A stretch of DNA of 64,000 nt from Sediminicoccus sp. KRV36 (GTDB taxonomy: Bacteria > Pseudomonadota > Alphaproteobacteria > Acetobacterales > Acetobacteraceae): positions 3,927,001 through 3,991,000 of the forward strand of contig NZ_CP085081.1 in assembly GCF_023243115.1 (NCBI RefSeq). The letters run 5' to 3'. Under the pieces are notes generated by a model. The model saw nothing but the letters and a program-made list of their open reading frames with translations, had not been told where the DNA came from and searched no databases. Within the stretch, counting starts at the first letter, position 1. Every line of letters starts with the position of its first letter. A program made the position numbers and the translations under genes. Positions 15,202 to 24,388 of this stretch are shown here, piece by piece.

Positions 15202-17574
15202 CTAACGGCCCAGCAGGCCGCGCAACAGGTTGTTCAGCGTGGCGGGCGCATTTGTCGCGGCCGGGGGTGCCGCGGCGGGCAGCGCCCCGTCCCGCCCGCC
15301 ACGCGCGATGCGCAGGGTGGTGGCGCAATCGGGCAGGCCCTGGCTCGGCGGTGGTGGCGCGCCGAGCACGCTGCCCAGCGCACCCTCGGTCAGCGCGCTC
15401 ACCTCCAGCCGGGGTGCGGCCAGGGTGCCGGTCAATGGCACGGGGGCCCGCACCCGCACGCCCGCGAGGCGCAGATCCGCCTGCATGCGGATGGCGAGGG
15501 TTTCATCGCGCAGGCTCATGCCGCCCTCCCCGCCCAGGCGCCCGGCCGCGCCATCCAGGTAGAAGGCGGTGAAGCGCACCAGGCCGCGATCCGCCTCGCC
15601 CCGCAAGGCCAGGCAATTCACCGGCACGCCGCCGGCGAAGCCCGGCAGCTGCGCCAGCGCCTGGGCCGGCCCGCCGGAGAGCCGCCCCTCGATGACGGCA
15701 AGGCCCAGATGCCCGGTGGCATTGCCAGCGAGCGCCCGCCAATTCGCCCCCTGCCCGCGCAGGTCGAGATCGAGGTCACTGCGGCCAGTCAGCGGACTGG
15801 CCACGCCGAAAGCGCCCAGCAGCGCCACCGGATCGAGCCCCTGCCCGCCGCCGCGGATCTGCACTGCCGGGGCCGCGCCCGTCGCATCGGCGGCGAGGGC
15901 CAGCGCCAGCCGCCCACCGGGCAGCGTGGCCGCGAAGGGCTCCAGCCGCGCGCGGCCGGCGGCATTGACGAGGCGCCCTTCCATCTGCCGCAGCACAAGC
16001 CCGCCTTGCAGCAGCTCGGCCACAACGAATTCCAGATCGGCGTCGAACAGGTTCAGCGCCGCGAGGTCCAGCGGCGTTTCGGGGATCACCCGGCCGGACG
16101 GTGCCGGCGGTGGCGATGGTGCAGGTGCCGGTGCTGTCGCAGCGGCCGGCCCCGCGACCGGCGCGGGAAGCGCCGGGGCTGGCGGCAGGCGCAGCGCGTT
16201 GAGATCAAGCCGCGTCGAGGTCACGCGCCCACTGACGGCGGGGCGGGGCGCCCAGCGCCATTCCAGCGCGCCCGCCAGATCCCCCGCCGAGGAGGCCAGG
16301 GCGAATTCGCCGATCCGCGCGCCTTCGCCGAACATCGGCCCCAGCGCCGTGAAGCCGGCGCGCAGCGTGGCATCGCGCAGCGGCGGCAAAGGCCGGCCCG
16401 CCAGGGCGGAAAGCCGGGCCAGCTCCGGCACGGTCACGTCCAGCCGCAGCGCGCCCGGCCATTCGCCGGCCAGCCGGGCCGTGGCATTCGCGGCCGTGGC
16501 GCCCAGGGTGAAGGGGGCCGGCACGCCCGCGATCAGCGCCGCCGGCCTGACCTCGGCCGTCAGCGCCAGGGCTTCGCCGCGAAATGCGCCACTCGCCTCG
16601 GCGATGAGCGGGGCATCCAGGCTGGCCTGGGTGAAGCGGGCGGAGGTGATGGTCAGCCCGGCAAAGGCGCCACCGCCAACCTGGCCCTCAATGGCCGAAA
16701 TCTGCGCGATGCCGGCGGTGAGCGTGGCCTGGGCGCGCAGACTCAGCCCGGTCAGCGCCGGCAGGGCGCGCCCGGCCAGCGTGCCCAGCGAATCCAGGCG
16801 CGGGATTTCGGCGGTGAGGGCCGCCACCCAATCGCCGCCGGCCTGCCGCCCCTCGGCCGAGAGCCGGGCGCCGGGCAGCACCACGCCCAGGCGGAAGGGC
16901 CAGGGGGAAGCACCACCCATCGCCATGGGCGAAGCCAGGCGACCTTCGATCAGCGCCTCGGCGCCGCGCAGGATGAGTGTGGCCGTGAGGTCGAGCGGCT
17001 GATCCGGGCCGGAACCCGAAAGCCGCAGCTGCGGCAGGCGGAATTCCTCGCCATTCGCGGTGACGCGCCAATCGCGCAGGATGACGGTGCGCAGATCCAG
17101 CGCCAGCGGGCGCGGCGGGGTGGTGGCGGGGCCTGGCGTGGTGGGGCTTGGCGTGGTGGGGCTCGGCGCGGCGGCGGTCGCCGGGCTGGCGGCCGCGGGG
17201 CGGGTGAAGCGCCAATTCTCGCGCTCCAGCAGCAGGCGGCCGCCTTCCAGGCGCAGGCTCGCCACCTCGATCCGGCCGGTCAGCAGGGGCCAGAGTGCCA
17301 GGCGCAATTCGGCATGGCCGATGCGCAGCATCTCGGCCGCGCTGCCGCCCGGGCTATTGGCCAGCACCAGCCCATCGGCGGCCAGGGTGGGGGTCAGGGC
17401 GGGCGTCAGCCGCAGCGGGCCCTCGATACGGAACTCACGCCCCGTAGCGCGCTGCACCGCCTCGGCCAGGCGGGGGCGGAAGGCATCGGCATCGAGGAAG
17501 AGCAGCACACCGCCGAGCGCCAGGACGGGCAAGGCCAGCAGCAGCGCCAGCCCCAGCAGCCCCGCCCGCTTCAT
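15202..17574 (-). CDS. AsmA-family envelope protein
   Basis: 790 residues. One N-terminal membrane helix (about residues 5-26) is followed by the AsmA N-terminal block DADAFRPRLAEAVQRATGR. Long beta-rich repeats follow, ending in a C-terminal AsmA domain around GRSDLDLDLRGQG. Two Pro/Thr/Ala-rich low-complexity linkers interrupt it (around residues 130-150 and 460-490); the first comes from a short tandem DNA repeat near 17110-17165. AsmA-like proteins act between the two membranes in lipid transport. The start overlaps the rluC-like stop as ATGA. Confidence 0.85.
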   Translation of the reverse strand: MKRAGLLGLALLLALPVLALGGVLLFLDADAFRPRLAEAVQRATGREFRIEGPLRLTPALTPTLAADGLVLANSPGGSAAEMLRIGHAELRLALWPLLTGRIEVASLRLEGGRLLLERENWRFTRPAAASPATAAAPSPTTPSPTTPGPATTPPRPLALDLRTVILRDWRVTANGEEFRLPQLRLSGSGPDQPLDLTATLILRGAEALIEGRLASPMAMGGASPWPFRLGVVLPGARLSAEGRQAGGDWVAALTAEIPRLDSLGTLAGRALPALTGLSLRAQATLTAGIAQISAIEGQVGGGAFAGLTITSARFTQASLDAPLIAEASGAFRGEALALTAEVRPAALIAGVPAPFTLGATAANATARLAGEWPGALRLDVTVPELARLSALAGRPLPPLRDATLRAGFTALGPMFGEGARIGEFALASSAGDLAGALEWRWAPRPAVSGRVTSTRLDLNALRLPPAPALPAPVAGPAAATAPAPAPSPPPAPSGRVIPETPLDLAALNLFDADLEFVVAELLQGGLVLRQMEGRLVNAAGRARLEPFAATLPGGRLALALAADATGAAPAVQIRGGGQGLDPVALLGAFGVASPLTGRSDLDLDLRGQGANWRALAGNATGHLGLAVIEGRLSGGPAQALAQLPGFAGGVPVNCLALRGEADRGLVRFTAFYLDGAAGRLGGEGGMSLRDETLAIRMQADLRLAGVRVRAPVPLTGTLAAPRLEVSALTEGALGSVLGAPPPPSQGLPDCATTLRIARGGRDGALPAAAPPAATNAPATLNNLLRGLLGR

Positions 17575-18542
17575 CGCGTGCGCCGGGGTGGCTTCGCCGC
17601 CGGGTTGTCGAAATCGAAGAACCGCATGGTTTCCTCGAAATGCTCGGGCGGGGCGGCCGTCACATCCAGCCAGCCGCCCTCGGGGTGCGGCAGGCGGAGC
17701 GAGCGCGCATGCAGATGCAGGCTGCCGGACAGCCCCTCCAGATGCGCGGCTTCCAGCCCATATTTGCCATCGCCCAGGATGGGGGTTTTCAGCGCCTCGG
17801 CGCAGTGGACGCGCAGTTGATGGGTGCGGCCGGTCTGCGGATGCAGTTCCAGGAAGGCGGCACGGCGCTTGGCGACTTCCAGCACCTTGTAGTCGGTGAC
17901 GGAGCGCAGCCCCGTCTCGCCCTTTTCGGCCGGGGCCGTGCGTTCGCCACGCGGCCCGCCCACGCGCGTCAGCGGCATGGTGATGCGGCCCATGGCGATC
18001 TCGGGCTCCCCCACCACCACGGCCCAATAGGTCTTTTCCATGTCGCGGCCGCGAAACGCCTTGGCCAGATGCGCGGCCGAGGAGACATTGCGCGCCACCA
18101 CCAGCACGCCCGAAGTGTCGCGGTCCAGCCGATGCACCAGGCGGGGCTTGTCGCCATCCACCGTGAAGGCTTCCAGCATGCCGTCCACATGCTTGTTGAT
18201 GCCCGGCCCGCCCTGCACGGCGAGGCCGGGCGGCTTGTTCAGGACGATCACGCTGTCATCCTCGTACAGCACCATGGCCTGCATCGCGGCCATGACGCTC
18301 TCGGCCAGCGGCTTCGGCTCGGCCTTGGGCGCCTGCTTGGTGGGCATGGGCGGCACGCGCAATTCCTGGCCCGAAAGCAGGCGCGTATTGGCCTCCGCCT
18401 TCTTGCCATCCACGCGGATCTGGCCGGTGCGGAGCATCTTCTGCAACGCCCCCTGCGTCAGGGCGGGGAAGCGGCGCTTGAGCCAGCGATCCAGGCGGGT
18501 GTCATCCTCGGCCTGGGGGACTTTGAGGGTGGTGATGGACAT
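17571..18542 (-). CDS. RluA/RluC-family 23S rRNA pseudouridine synthase
   Basis: 323 residues. An S4-like RNA-binding domain (residues about 14-62, RLDRWLKRRFPALTQG) precedes the pseudouridine synthase domain with VHRLDRDTSGVLVVA. The catalytic aspartate is the one in HRLD (D140). A 20-residue Lys/Pro-rich linker joins the domains. The architecture fits RluC more than RluA, but target sites cannot be read from sequence. First gene of the four-gene operon ending in acyP. Confidence 0.9.
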   Translation of the reverse strand: MSITTLKVPQAEDDTRLDRWLKRRFPALTQGALQKMLRTGQIRVDGKKAEANTRLLSGQELRVPPMPTKQAPKAEPKPLAESVMAAMQAMVLYEDDSVIVLNKPPGLAVQGGPGINKHVDGMLEAFTVDGDKPRLVHRLDRDTSGVLVVARNVSSAAHLAKAFRGRDMEKTYWAVVVGEPEIAMGRITMPLTRVGGPRGERTAPAEKGETGLRSVTDYKVLEVAKRRAAFLELHPQTGRTHQLRVHCAEALKTPILGDGKYGLEAAHLEGLSGSLHLHARSLRLPHPEGGWLDVTAAPPEHFEETMRFFDFDNPAAKPPRRTR

Positions 18543-18605
18543 GCGGAGCGCTTTAGCAGGTTTCCGGAAAAAAGGGGTCCGCCAACGGCGCTATTGCGCG
18601 GCATC

Positions 18606-19061
18606 CTATTCGCCAAGCCTTGGCCAGGCGCGCTGGATCATGCCGAACAGGAATGCGCCCGAGAGGGTGAACATCATGATCCCGTTGAGCGCCTCCAGCG
18701 CGCCCAGGATCTCCCATTCCGGCGCCAGCGCGAGCGAGGTGTGGCCAAAGGAGGTCAATGCGTTCAGCGAATAGACCATGGCCGCGCGGAACCCCGGCAG
18801 CGCGCCCAGCCAGAGGTAGGCCAGCGCCCAGATCAGCGCCTGGCCCAGATGCAGGATCGTGGTCAGCGTCACGGTCAGCCCCATCACCGAGGCGAAGCTG
18901 AGCAAATGGCGCGGCCGCTGTGCCGGCCCGCCCTCAAAGGCGCCGCCCAGCAAGGCGCGGATCGCCCCGAGCCCGACCACATGCACCATCACCGTGATGG
19001 CGATGAGCGGGATGCCCCAGATCCAGGCATGCTCGAAGACGCCGACGTCACGCAGGTCCAT
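18606..19061 (-). CDS. small membrane protein resembling a two-helix potassium-channel pore domain
   Basis: 151 residues with four hydrophobic segments. The last third reads YSLNALTSFGHTSLALAPEW then ILGALEALNGIMMF, the order pore helix, filter, second helix seen in ion-channel (Ion_trans_2) proteins. The usual TVGYG filter is replaced by TSFGHT, so potassium selectivity is doubtful. It starts 30 bp after the upstream lipoprotein gene, on the same strand. The channel fold is inferred from pattern; it could be an unrelated membrane protein. Confidence 0.55.
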   Translation of the reverse strand: MDLRDVGVFEHAWIWGIPLIAITVMVHVVGLGAIRALLGGAFEGGPAQRPRHLLSFASVMGLTVTLTTILHLGQALIWALAYLWLGALPGFRAAMVYSLNALTSFGHTSLALAPEWEILGALEALNGIMMFTLSGAFLFGMIQRAWPRLGE

Positions 19062-19091
19062 GGGGAGCGCCGCGCCCCGGCCGCCCGAGGC

Positions 19092-19586
19092 TCAGCGCCC
19101 CAGGGCAGCCACCATCCCGCCCGGCGCGACACTCAGCACCATCCCCTCGCGCGGCGGCTGCATGACGATCAGCACCAGGTTTTCATTGCCCAGGCGCAGG
19201 CCCCCCGTGAGTTCGGACATGCCGCCCGTATTGTCGGTGATGATGTTGTAGGTGCCGGGGAAATTCGGCCCGCCCCTGGGCAGGCCATAGACCTGGCCGC
19301 GCAGGCTGACCCGCGCGGCGCCACCCTGGGCGGAGAGGCCCGTGACCGTGACCGGGAGGTTCTGGCCATTGGTGGCGAGGGTGCCGCGCGCCACGGCCTG
19401 GCCACGCTGCAACACCAGCCGCAGATCGCCATCCACCGGCGTTCCGGGAGAGAGAGTGTACATCGCGGCGGGCGGGGCCACCGCGTCGGCCGCCGGGGGT
19501 GGCGCTGGCGGGCCACCAGCGCAGGCGGCCAGTGCGAGGGTGGCCAGCAGCCCGGGCAGGGCGCGTCGTGGGGCGCAGATCGTCAT
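19092..19586 (-). CDS. hypothetical lipoprotein
   Basis: 164 residues. The signal sequence ends LATLALAACAGG, a lipobox with the lipidated cysteine near residue 21, followed by a Pro/Ala linker and a beta-rich domain (about residues 40-160). The family is not recognised. The ATG at 19586 gives a normal lipoprotein signal; an earlier ATG at 19601 adds five residues. The channel-like membrane gene follows 30 bp downstream and may be cotranscribed. Confidence 0.6.
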   Translation of the reverse strand: MTICAPRRALPGLLATLALAACAGGPPAPPPAADAVAPPAAMYTLSPGTPVDGDLRLVLQRGQAVARGTLATNGQNLPVTVTGLSAQGGAARVSLRGQVYGLPRGGPNFPGTYNIITDNTGGMSELTGGLRLGNENLVLIVMQPPREGMVLSVAPGGMVAALGR

Positions 19587-19796
19587 GTGGCGTGTCCTCA
19601 TCCAGGCATCCGCATCTGACGCGGCGCCCGCCTACCATCCTGCGATCCGGGGCGCGCCGTGTAAACGCCGGTTCGGGTCCGGAACAGGCAGGATCGCGCC
19701 CCACGGGGCTTCGCCGCGGGCCGCATCAGGGGATCCGCGCCCTGGACCCCGCCCCGGGCGGCGCCTATGGCCGTGCGGCACGGGGATATTGGCCAG

Positions 19797-20912
19797 ATGA
19801 TCCAGGACAAGGGTTTCGAGATTTTCCTGACGGCCCCGCCGGGGCTGGAGGAGTGCCTGCTCGACGAGGTGAAGGGCAAGGGCTTCAAGCGCCCGCGCGC
19901 CGTGCCGGGCGGCGTGGTGCTGCTGGGCGGCTGGCCCGAGGTGTGGCGCGCCAATCTCTGGGTCCGTGGCGCCGGGCGCGTGCTGGCGCGGCTGGATGGC
20001 TTTCGCGTCCAGCACCTGGCGCAGCTGGCCGGGCGGGCGCGCCACGTGCCCTGGGCGCGGGTCCTGCGCCCGGATATTCCCTTCCGCGTCGAGGCGACCT
20101 GCGCGAAATCCCGCATCTATCACAGCGGTGCCGCCGCCGAGCGCATCGAGACCGCGATCAAGGAGACACTCGGCGCACCCCACTCCGCGGAGGCCGAGGT
20201 GACCGTGCGCGTGCGGATCGAGGATGATTTCTGCACCATCAGCCTCGATACCTCGGGGGATCTGCTGCACAAGCGCGGCCACAAGCTCGAGGTCAATGCG
20301 GCGCCGATGCGCGAGACGATGGCCGCGCTGTTTCTGCGGCAATGCGGCTTCGACGGCAACGAGCCGATGCTGGACCCGATGTGCGGCTCGGGCACGCTGG
20401 TCATCGAGGCGGCGGAAATCGCGGCCCGGCTGAATCCCGGCCGCTCCCGCCGCTTCGCCTTCGAACAGCTCGCGAATTTCGATGCCGAAGCGTGGGAGCG
20501 CATGCGCGGCGTGAGCCCCCAGCGCACCCCGCCGGCACTCTGCCATGGCAGCGACCGCGATGCGGGGGCCATCGCGATGAGCGCGGCCAATGCGGAGCGC
20601 GCCGGTGTCTCGGCCCATACAAGCTTCCGCCAGGCGAGCATCAGCGACATCGCCCCGCCCGAGGGCAAGCCGGGGCTGGTCATCGTCAACCCGCCCTATG
20701 GCACGCGGCTGGGCGACCGGAAGACGCTGATGCCGCTTTACCAGGCGCTGGGCCAGGTGCTCTCGCGGCGCTTCGCCGGGTGGCGCGTCGGGCTCATCGC
20801 CGCCGAGCCGATGCTGGCCCAGGCGACGCGGCTGCCCTTCCTGCCGCATGGCGCCCCGGTGCCGCATGGCGGGCTGCGCGTGACCTTGTTCCGGACCGGC
20901 ACGCTCGGCTGA
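19797..20912 (+). CDS. THUMP-domain class I RNA methyltransferase (RlmL N-terminal/Trm14-like)
   Basis: About 371 residues. The N-terminal THUMP RNA-binding region begins KGFEIFLTAPPGLEECLLDEV. The Rossmann methyltransferase domain has the SAM loop DPMCGSGTLVIEAA and the N6/N2-type catalytic motif VNPPYG. Such enzymes methylate guanosine in rRNA or tRNA in the cytosol. It corresponds to the first half of E. coli RlmKL only. The start is uncertain: ATG at 19797 fits the family N-terminus, while ATG at 19767 adds ten residues. It converges with the metallo-hydrolase gene, 9 bp away. Confidence 0.88.
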   Translation: MIQDKGFEIFLTAPPGLEECLLDEVKGKGFKRPRAVPGGVVLLGGWPEVWRANLWVRGAGRVLARLDGFRVQHLAQLAGRARHVPWARVLRPDIPFRVEATCAKSRIYHSGAAAERIETAIKETLGAPHSAEAEVTVRVRIEDDFCTISLDTSGDLLHKRGHKLEVNAAPMRETMAALFLRQCGFDGNEPMLDPMCGSGTLVIEAAEIAARLNPGRSRRFAFEQLANFDAEAWERMRGVSPQRTPPALCHGSDRDAGAIAMSAANAERAGVSAHTSFRQASISDIAPPEGKPGLVIVNPPYGTRLGDRKTLMPLYQALGQVLSRRFAGWRVGLIAAEPMLAQATRLPFLPHGAPVPHGGLRVTLFRTGTLG

Positions 20913-20921
20913 GCGGCGGCG

Positions 20922-21800
20922 TTACCGCGCGAAGATCCAGTCGAACCCCTCGCCGGCCCGCTTCAGGCGCCCCGCGGTCGGCGTCGGGAAATGGATGGGC
21001 AGCAGCAGCGTGTCCGTCTCGGCCACTTCCTCGAAGACGCGCTTGCGGCTTTGCGCGGCGGCATGCGGGTCCCAGCAGAAGATGGTGGACATGCCGGGGT
21101 CAAAGCATTGCAGCTGGTGGTGCATCATGTCGCCCGCGATGATCGCCGTCTGGCCCTTGCTGGAGACCTTCACGCAGACATGGCCGGGCGAATGGCCGGG
21201 TGTGAGGATCAGGCTGATGCAGCCATCCAGCGTGAAGCTCTCATCCACCAGCAGCGCCTGGCCGGCCTTCACGATCGGCTCGCAATTCATCCGCCAGACG
21301 CCGCCGGCACCGCCCGCGCGCTCCTTGCCCTCACGCTCCAGGGCTTCCCAGGCGGCATATTCGCCCTTGTGGAAGATGTATTTGGCGTTCGGGAAGGTCG
21401 GCACCCATTGGCCATCCACGAGCTTGGTGTTCCAGCCGCTGTGGTCAATGTGCAGATGCGTGCAGAAGACGTAGTCGATATCGGCGGGCGTCAGCCCCTC
21501 GGCGATCAGCGCATCCATCCAGGGCTGCTTGGGGAAGTCCATGGGCGCCGGGAAGCCCTTGTCCTCACCCGTGCAGGTATCCACGAGGATGACGTGCTGC
21601 GGCGTGCGGATCACGAAGGTCTGGTAGGTGATGACCATCTTGCCGGAGGCGCGGTCGAAGACCTCGGGTGCCAGGCGGGCGACATCGGCGGCCTTGGCCG
21701 CGCTGTCATAGTTGAGGAAGAAATCCTCCGGCCGGCGCCAGGGGCCGTCCCGCTCGATCAGGCTGGTGATGGCGATATCGCCGATCTGAAGGCGCTGCAT
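20922..21800 (-). CDS. MBL-fold metallo-hydrolase
   Basis: 292 residues. The zinc-binding motif THLHIDHSGWN places H115, H117, D119 and H120; further ligands are in TPGHSPGH and IAGDMMHH. The family includes lactonases and other hydrolases of small esters; this one's substrate cannot be assigned. No signal peptide. The ATG at 21800 has a normal N-terminus MQRLQIGDIAITSL; the longer open frame upstream runs into the composite repeat and is rejected. Single-gene unit. Confidence 0.88.
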   Translation of the reverse strand: MQRLQIGDIAITSLIERDGPWRRPEDFFLNYDSAAKAADVARLAPEVFDRASGKMVITYQTFVIRTPQHVILVDTCTGEDKGFPAPMDFPKQPWMDALIAEGLTPADIDYVFCTHLHIDHSGWNTKLVDGQWVPTFPNAKYIFHKGEYAAWEALEREGKERAGGAGGVWRMNCEPIVKAGQALLVDESFTLDGCISLILTPGHSPGHVCVKVSSKGQTAIIAGDMMHHQLQCFDPGMSTIFCWDPHAAAQSRKRVFEEVAETDTLLLPIHFPTPTAGRLKRAGEGFDWIFAR

Positions 21801-21959
21801 GATGTGTCTCCGTCTTGGACGGATGCATCCTGAATCGGTTCGGCGCGCCGCACCAGCCAGGGGCGGCGGATGCGCAAGGTTGGCTTTGCCGCCAGCAGGT
21901 CCGGCAGAGCGATCCGCCGCCCGTCTGAAACCGGGGTGAACATCCTGCAAGGCCCGGGA

Positions 21960-22115
21960 GCGAGAGGGCTTTGCCCTCTCGCGCTCTCCCACCAAGAAAC
22001 CCGGTTTCTTGGATCTTCGATGGTTCACATCCCCTGATGAAGGTGCACGAAACTGTGAAAACCACGCAGGTTTTCACCCTGCCGGGGAGTTCGAGGGGCT
22101 GGCCCCTCGATCCCA
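21960..22115. repeat. composite four-hairpin repeat, copy A (fills most of the 339-bp gap 21801-22139)
   Basis: Four hairpins in order: GAGAGGGC-TTT-GCCCTCTC (21962-21980); CCAAGAAAC-CCG-GTTTCTTGG (21992-22012); GTGAAAACC-ACGCA-GGTTTTCAC (22055-22077); TCGAGGGG-CTGG-CCCCTCGA (22091-22110). The stretch CCTGATGAAGGTGCA lies between hairpins 2 and 3. A second copy with the same order is at 37490-37626, between other genes. The rest of this gap (21801-21959) holds nothing recognisable apart from the metallo-hydrolase upstream region. Confidence 0.75.
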
Positions 22116-22139
22116 TCACGCCAAGTGTTCAGCCGACGC

Positions 22140-22979
22140 CTATGCCCCGCCGCCCGGCATCCGCGCGAGCCAGGCCCGCGCCAGCGCGTCAAAGGCGCTG
22201 ACCGGAAGTTCCTCGGCGCGGCGTTCGCCTGCGATGCCGCATTCGGCCAGCAGCGCCTCCGCATGGCCCAGCGATTTCAGCGAGCCGCGCAGCATCTTGC
22301 GGCGCTGGCCGAAGGCGGCGGCGGTCACGCGCTCCATCGCGCGGAACAATTCGGGCGCGGGCTGTTCGGCATGCGGCGTGATCACCACCACGGCCGAATG
22401 CACGCGCGGCGGCGGGCGGAAGGCGCCGGGCGGCAGGCGCAGCCCGATGGAACAGGCGCCAACCCATTGCGCCAGCACGGCGAGGCGGCCGTAATGCTCG
22501 CTCTGCGGCGCGGCGGTGATGCGGAAGGCCACTTCCTCCTGGAACATCAGCGTCAGCCGCTCCCAATGCGCGGCCTGGCGCAGCCAGCCGATCAGCAGGG
22601 GCGTGCCGACATTATAGGGCAGATTGGCCACCACCTGGCGCGGCGCCGCCAAGGCGGCCACGCCATCAAAGGCCATCGCATCCTGGCGCAGCACCGCAAG
22701 GCGCTCGGGGTAGGCCTCCACCACCTCGGCCAGGGCGGTGATCGCCCGGTCATCGAGTTCGACGGCGGTGAGATGGGCCAGCGGCTTGGCCAGCAGCGCG
22801 CGGGTCAGGCCACCCGGCCCGGGCCCCACCTCCAGCACATGCCGGCCGGTCAGGTCCCCGGGCAGCAGGGCGATGCGGGCGCAGAGCACCTCATCCAGCA
22901 GGAAATGCTGGCCCAGCGCCTTGCGCGCATCCAGGCCATACTTGCCGACGACGCCGGCAAGCGGCGTCAGCTCAGGCAC
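22140..22979 (-). CDS. rsmA: 16S rRNA (adenine(1518)-N6/adenine(1519)-N6)-dimethyltransferase
   Basis: 279 residues. KALGQHFLLD near the N-terminus, the SAM loop LEVGPGPGGLTRAL and the catalytic NLPYNVGTPLL are diagnostic for RsmA/KsgA. It dimethylates two adjacent adenines in helix 45 of 16S rRNA late in 30S assembly. Its start overlaps the surA stop by 8 bp. In many proteobacteria pdxA lies between surA and ksgA; here it is absent. Last gene of the lptF-lptG-lptD-surA-rsmA block. Confidence 0.95.
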   Translation of the reverse strand: MPELTPLAGVVGKYGLDARKALGQHFLLDEVLCARIALLPGDLTGRHVLEVGPGPGGLTRALLAKPLAHLTAVELDDRAITALAEVVEAYPERLAVLRQDAMAFDGVAALAAPRQVVANLPYNVGTPLLIGWLRQAAHWERLTLMFQEEVAFRITAAPQSEHYGRLAVLAQWVGACSIGLRLPPGAFRPPPRVHSAVVVITPHAEQPAPELFRAMERVTAAAFGQRRKMLRGSLKSLGHAEALLAECGIAGERRAEELPVSAFDALARAWLARMPGGGA

Positions 22980-24330
22980 GCGTCTCGATCACGGCGCGGC
23001 GGCGCAGGTCGCGCTGCAACTGGCGCGAGAGGAGTTCGACGCGGTCCCGCAGGATCTGCTGGCGCGCGGCATCGGGGCCGAATTCATTCATGTTCCGCTG
23101 CTCGCGCGAGCAGACCATGAGCAGCAGCACACCATCGGGCGCGATCACCGGCTGGCTTGGCCGTCCGATGGCGAGGCTGGCCAGCATGCTGCGCAAGGCC
23201 GGCGGGTTCAGGCTTTCCAGCCGGATCGGGCCAGGGTCGGTCGGGCGGTCGCTGGTGCGCGGCAGGGCATCCACCTGCTCGCAGCCGCGCAGCGTCTGGG
23301 AGAGGCGCTGCGCGCGCTCCACCACCGCGCGCTGCTGGTCGGTCGGCGCCTGGGGGTCGAGCGGGCGGTCAAAGGCCGTGAAGACCTGCCGGATGGTGAG
23401 CATGGTGGAGAGCTGGTCGGCCCGGCCACCCTCACGCCGGCCCCGCAGGCTGATGATCTGGAAGCCGCCGGCGACGCGGATCGGGTTGCTGACCGCGCCG
23501 GAGGGCATGCGCTCGACGATCGCGGCCACTTCGGGGTCCAGCTGGTTGATGCCGACCCAGCCCAGATCGCCGCCATTGAGGGCGGTCTGCGCCTGGCTGA
23601 ACTGCGTGGCCACCACGGGAAAGGCCGAGCCGCGGCGGATCTGGCTGATCACCTCATCGGCGAAGCGGCGCACCTCGGCCTCATTCGCGGGGTCATCCAC
23701 CGGCAGATAGATCTCGCCCACCAGGAATTCGGCGCGGGCTTCCTGCGCGCGGCGGGAGGCGATGGCGTCATTCACCTCCTGCTCGCTGATCTCGGCGAGG
23801 GGGCCGAGCGCCTGGCGCAGCAGCCGCCCCCAGCCGATCTGGGCGCGGATCTGGTCGAACAGGACGCGCGGCTGGATGCCGGCATTGCGCAGCTGGTTGC
23901 GCATGGCGCCTGGCTGCAGATTGTTGCGCCGCTCGATGTCATTGAGCGCCTCGGCGATGTCCTGGTCGGAGACGCCGATGCGGCGGCGCTGGATCTCCTG
24001 GATGCGCAGGCGCTCATCCACGGCCAGGCGCAGCACCTGCGGCTGGAGGCGCGCCAGCGTCTCGGGCGCGGCCCCCATGCCGGCATTCAGCGCAAACAGG
24101 CGGGAGCGGGAGGTGACCTCGGCCTGGGTGATCGCATCGCCATTGACCACCGAGAGGATGCGGTTGGTGCTGCCCGAAACGGCGGGGGCGGCGGCACCTC
24201 CGGCCGCTGGCGCCGGCCTGGGCTGGGCTTGCGCCGTGACGGGTGCCGCCAGCAGGGGGCTGAGGGCAAGCAGCAGCGCCATCCCGAAACGGGGCGAGGC
24301 GGACGTGATTCGGGGGCGAAACGGGATCAT
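22972..24330 (-). CDS. surA: periplasmic peptidyl-prolyl isomerase / outer-membrane protein chaperone SurA
   Basis: About 452 residues. The signal peptide is followed by an Ala/Pro linker and the SurA N-terminal block ILSVVNGDAITQAEV. A central parvulin-type domain contains FSQAQTALNGGDLGWV. SurA escorts unfolded outer-membrane proteins, including LptD, to the assembly machinery. ATG at 24330 and ATG at 24345 are both possible starts; the longer frame back to 24543 overlaps lptD and is rejected. It lies 58 bp after lptD on the same strand. Confidence 0.92.
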   Translation of the reverse strand: MIPFRPRITSASPRFGMALLLALSPLLAAPVTAQAQPRPAPAAGGAAAPAVSGSTNRILSVVNGDAITQAEVTSRSRLFALNAGMGAAPETLARLQPQVLRLAVDERLRIQEIQRRRIGVSDQDIAEALNDIERRNNLQPGAMRNQLRNAGIQPRVLFDQIRAQIGWGRLLRQALGPLAEISEQEVNDAIASRRAQEARAEFLVGEIYLPVDDPANEAEVRRFADEVISQIRRGSAFPVVATQFSQAQTALNGGDLGWVGINQLDPEVAAIVERMPSGAVSNPIRVAGGFQIISLRGRREGGRADQLSTMLTIRQVFTAFDRPLDPQAPTDQQRAVVERAQRLSQTLRGCEQVDALPRTSDRPTDPGPIRLESLNPPALRSMLASLAIGRPSQPVIAPDGVLLLMVCSREQRNMNEFGPDAARQQILRDRVELLSRQLQRDLRRRAVIETRA

Positions 24331-24388
24331 GATCCGCAGTCTCATAGAGCAGAACCGCCTGGGCTGAAATCCGGGCATGCCAACCGCC

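Noticed and set aside
17100..17170. Short tandem repeat as a possible regulatory repeat
   Set aside because: It lies inside the asmA-like gene and simply encodes a Pro/Thr linker.
14605..17820. Very long plus-strand open frame opposite asmA and atp12
   Set aside because: It is the antisense of well-identified genes; the Arg/Gln/Gly-rich product is typical of shadow frames in GC-rich DNA.
19675..19760. Possible further copy of the two-hairpin repeat before the methyltransferase gene
   Set aside because: The reverse strand has GGGGTCCAGGG followed by a poorly paired arm; too degenerate to count.
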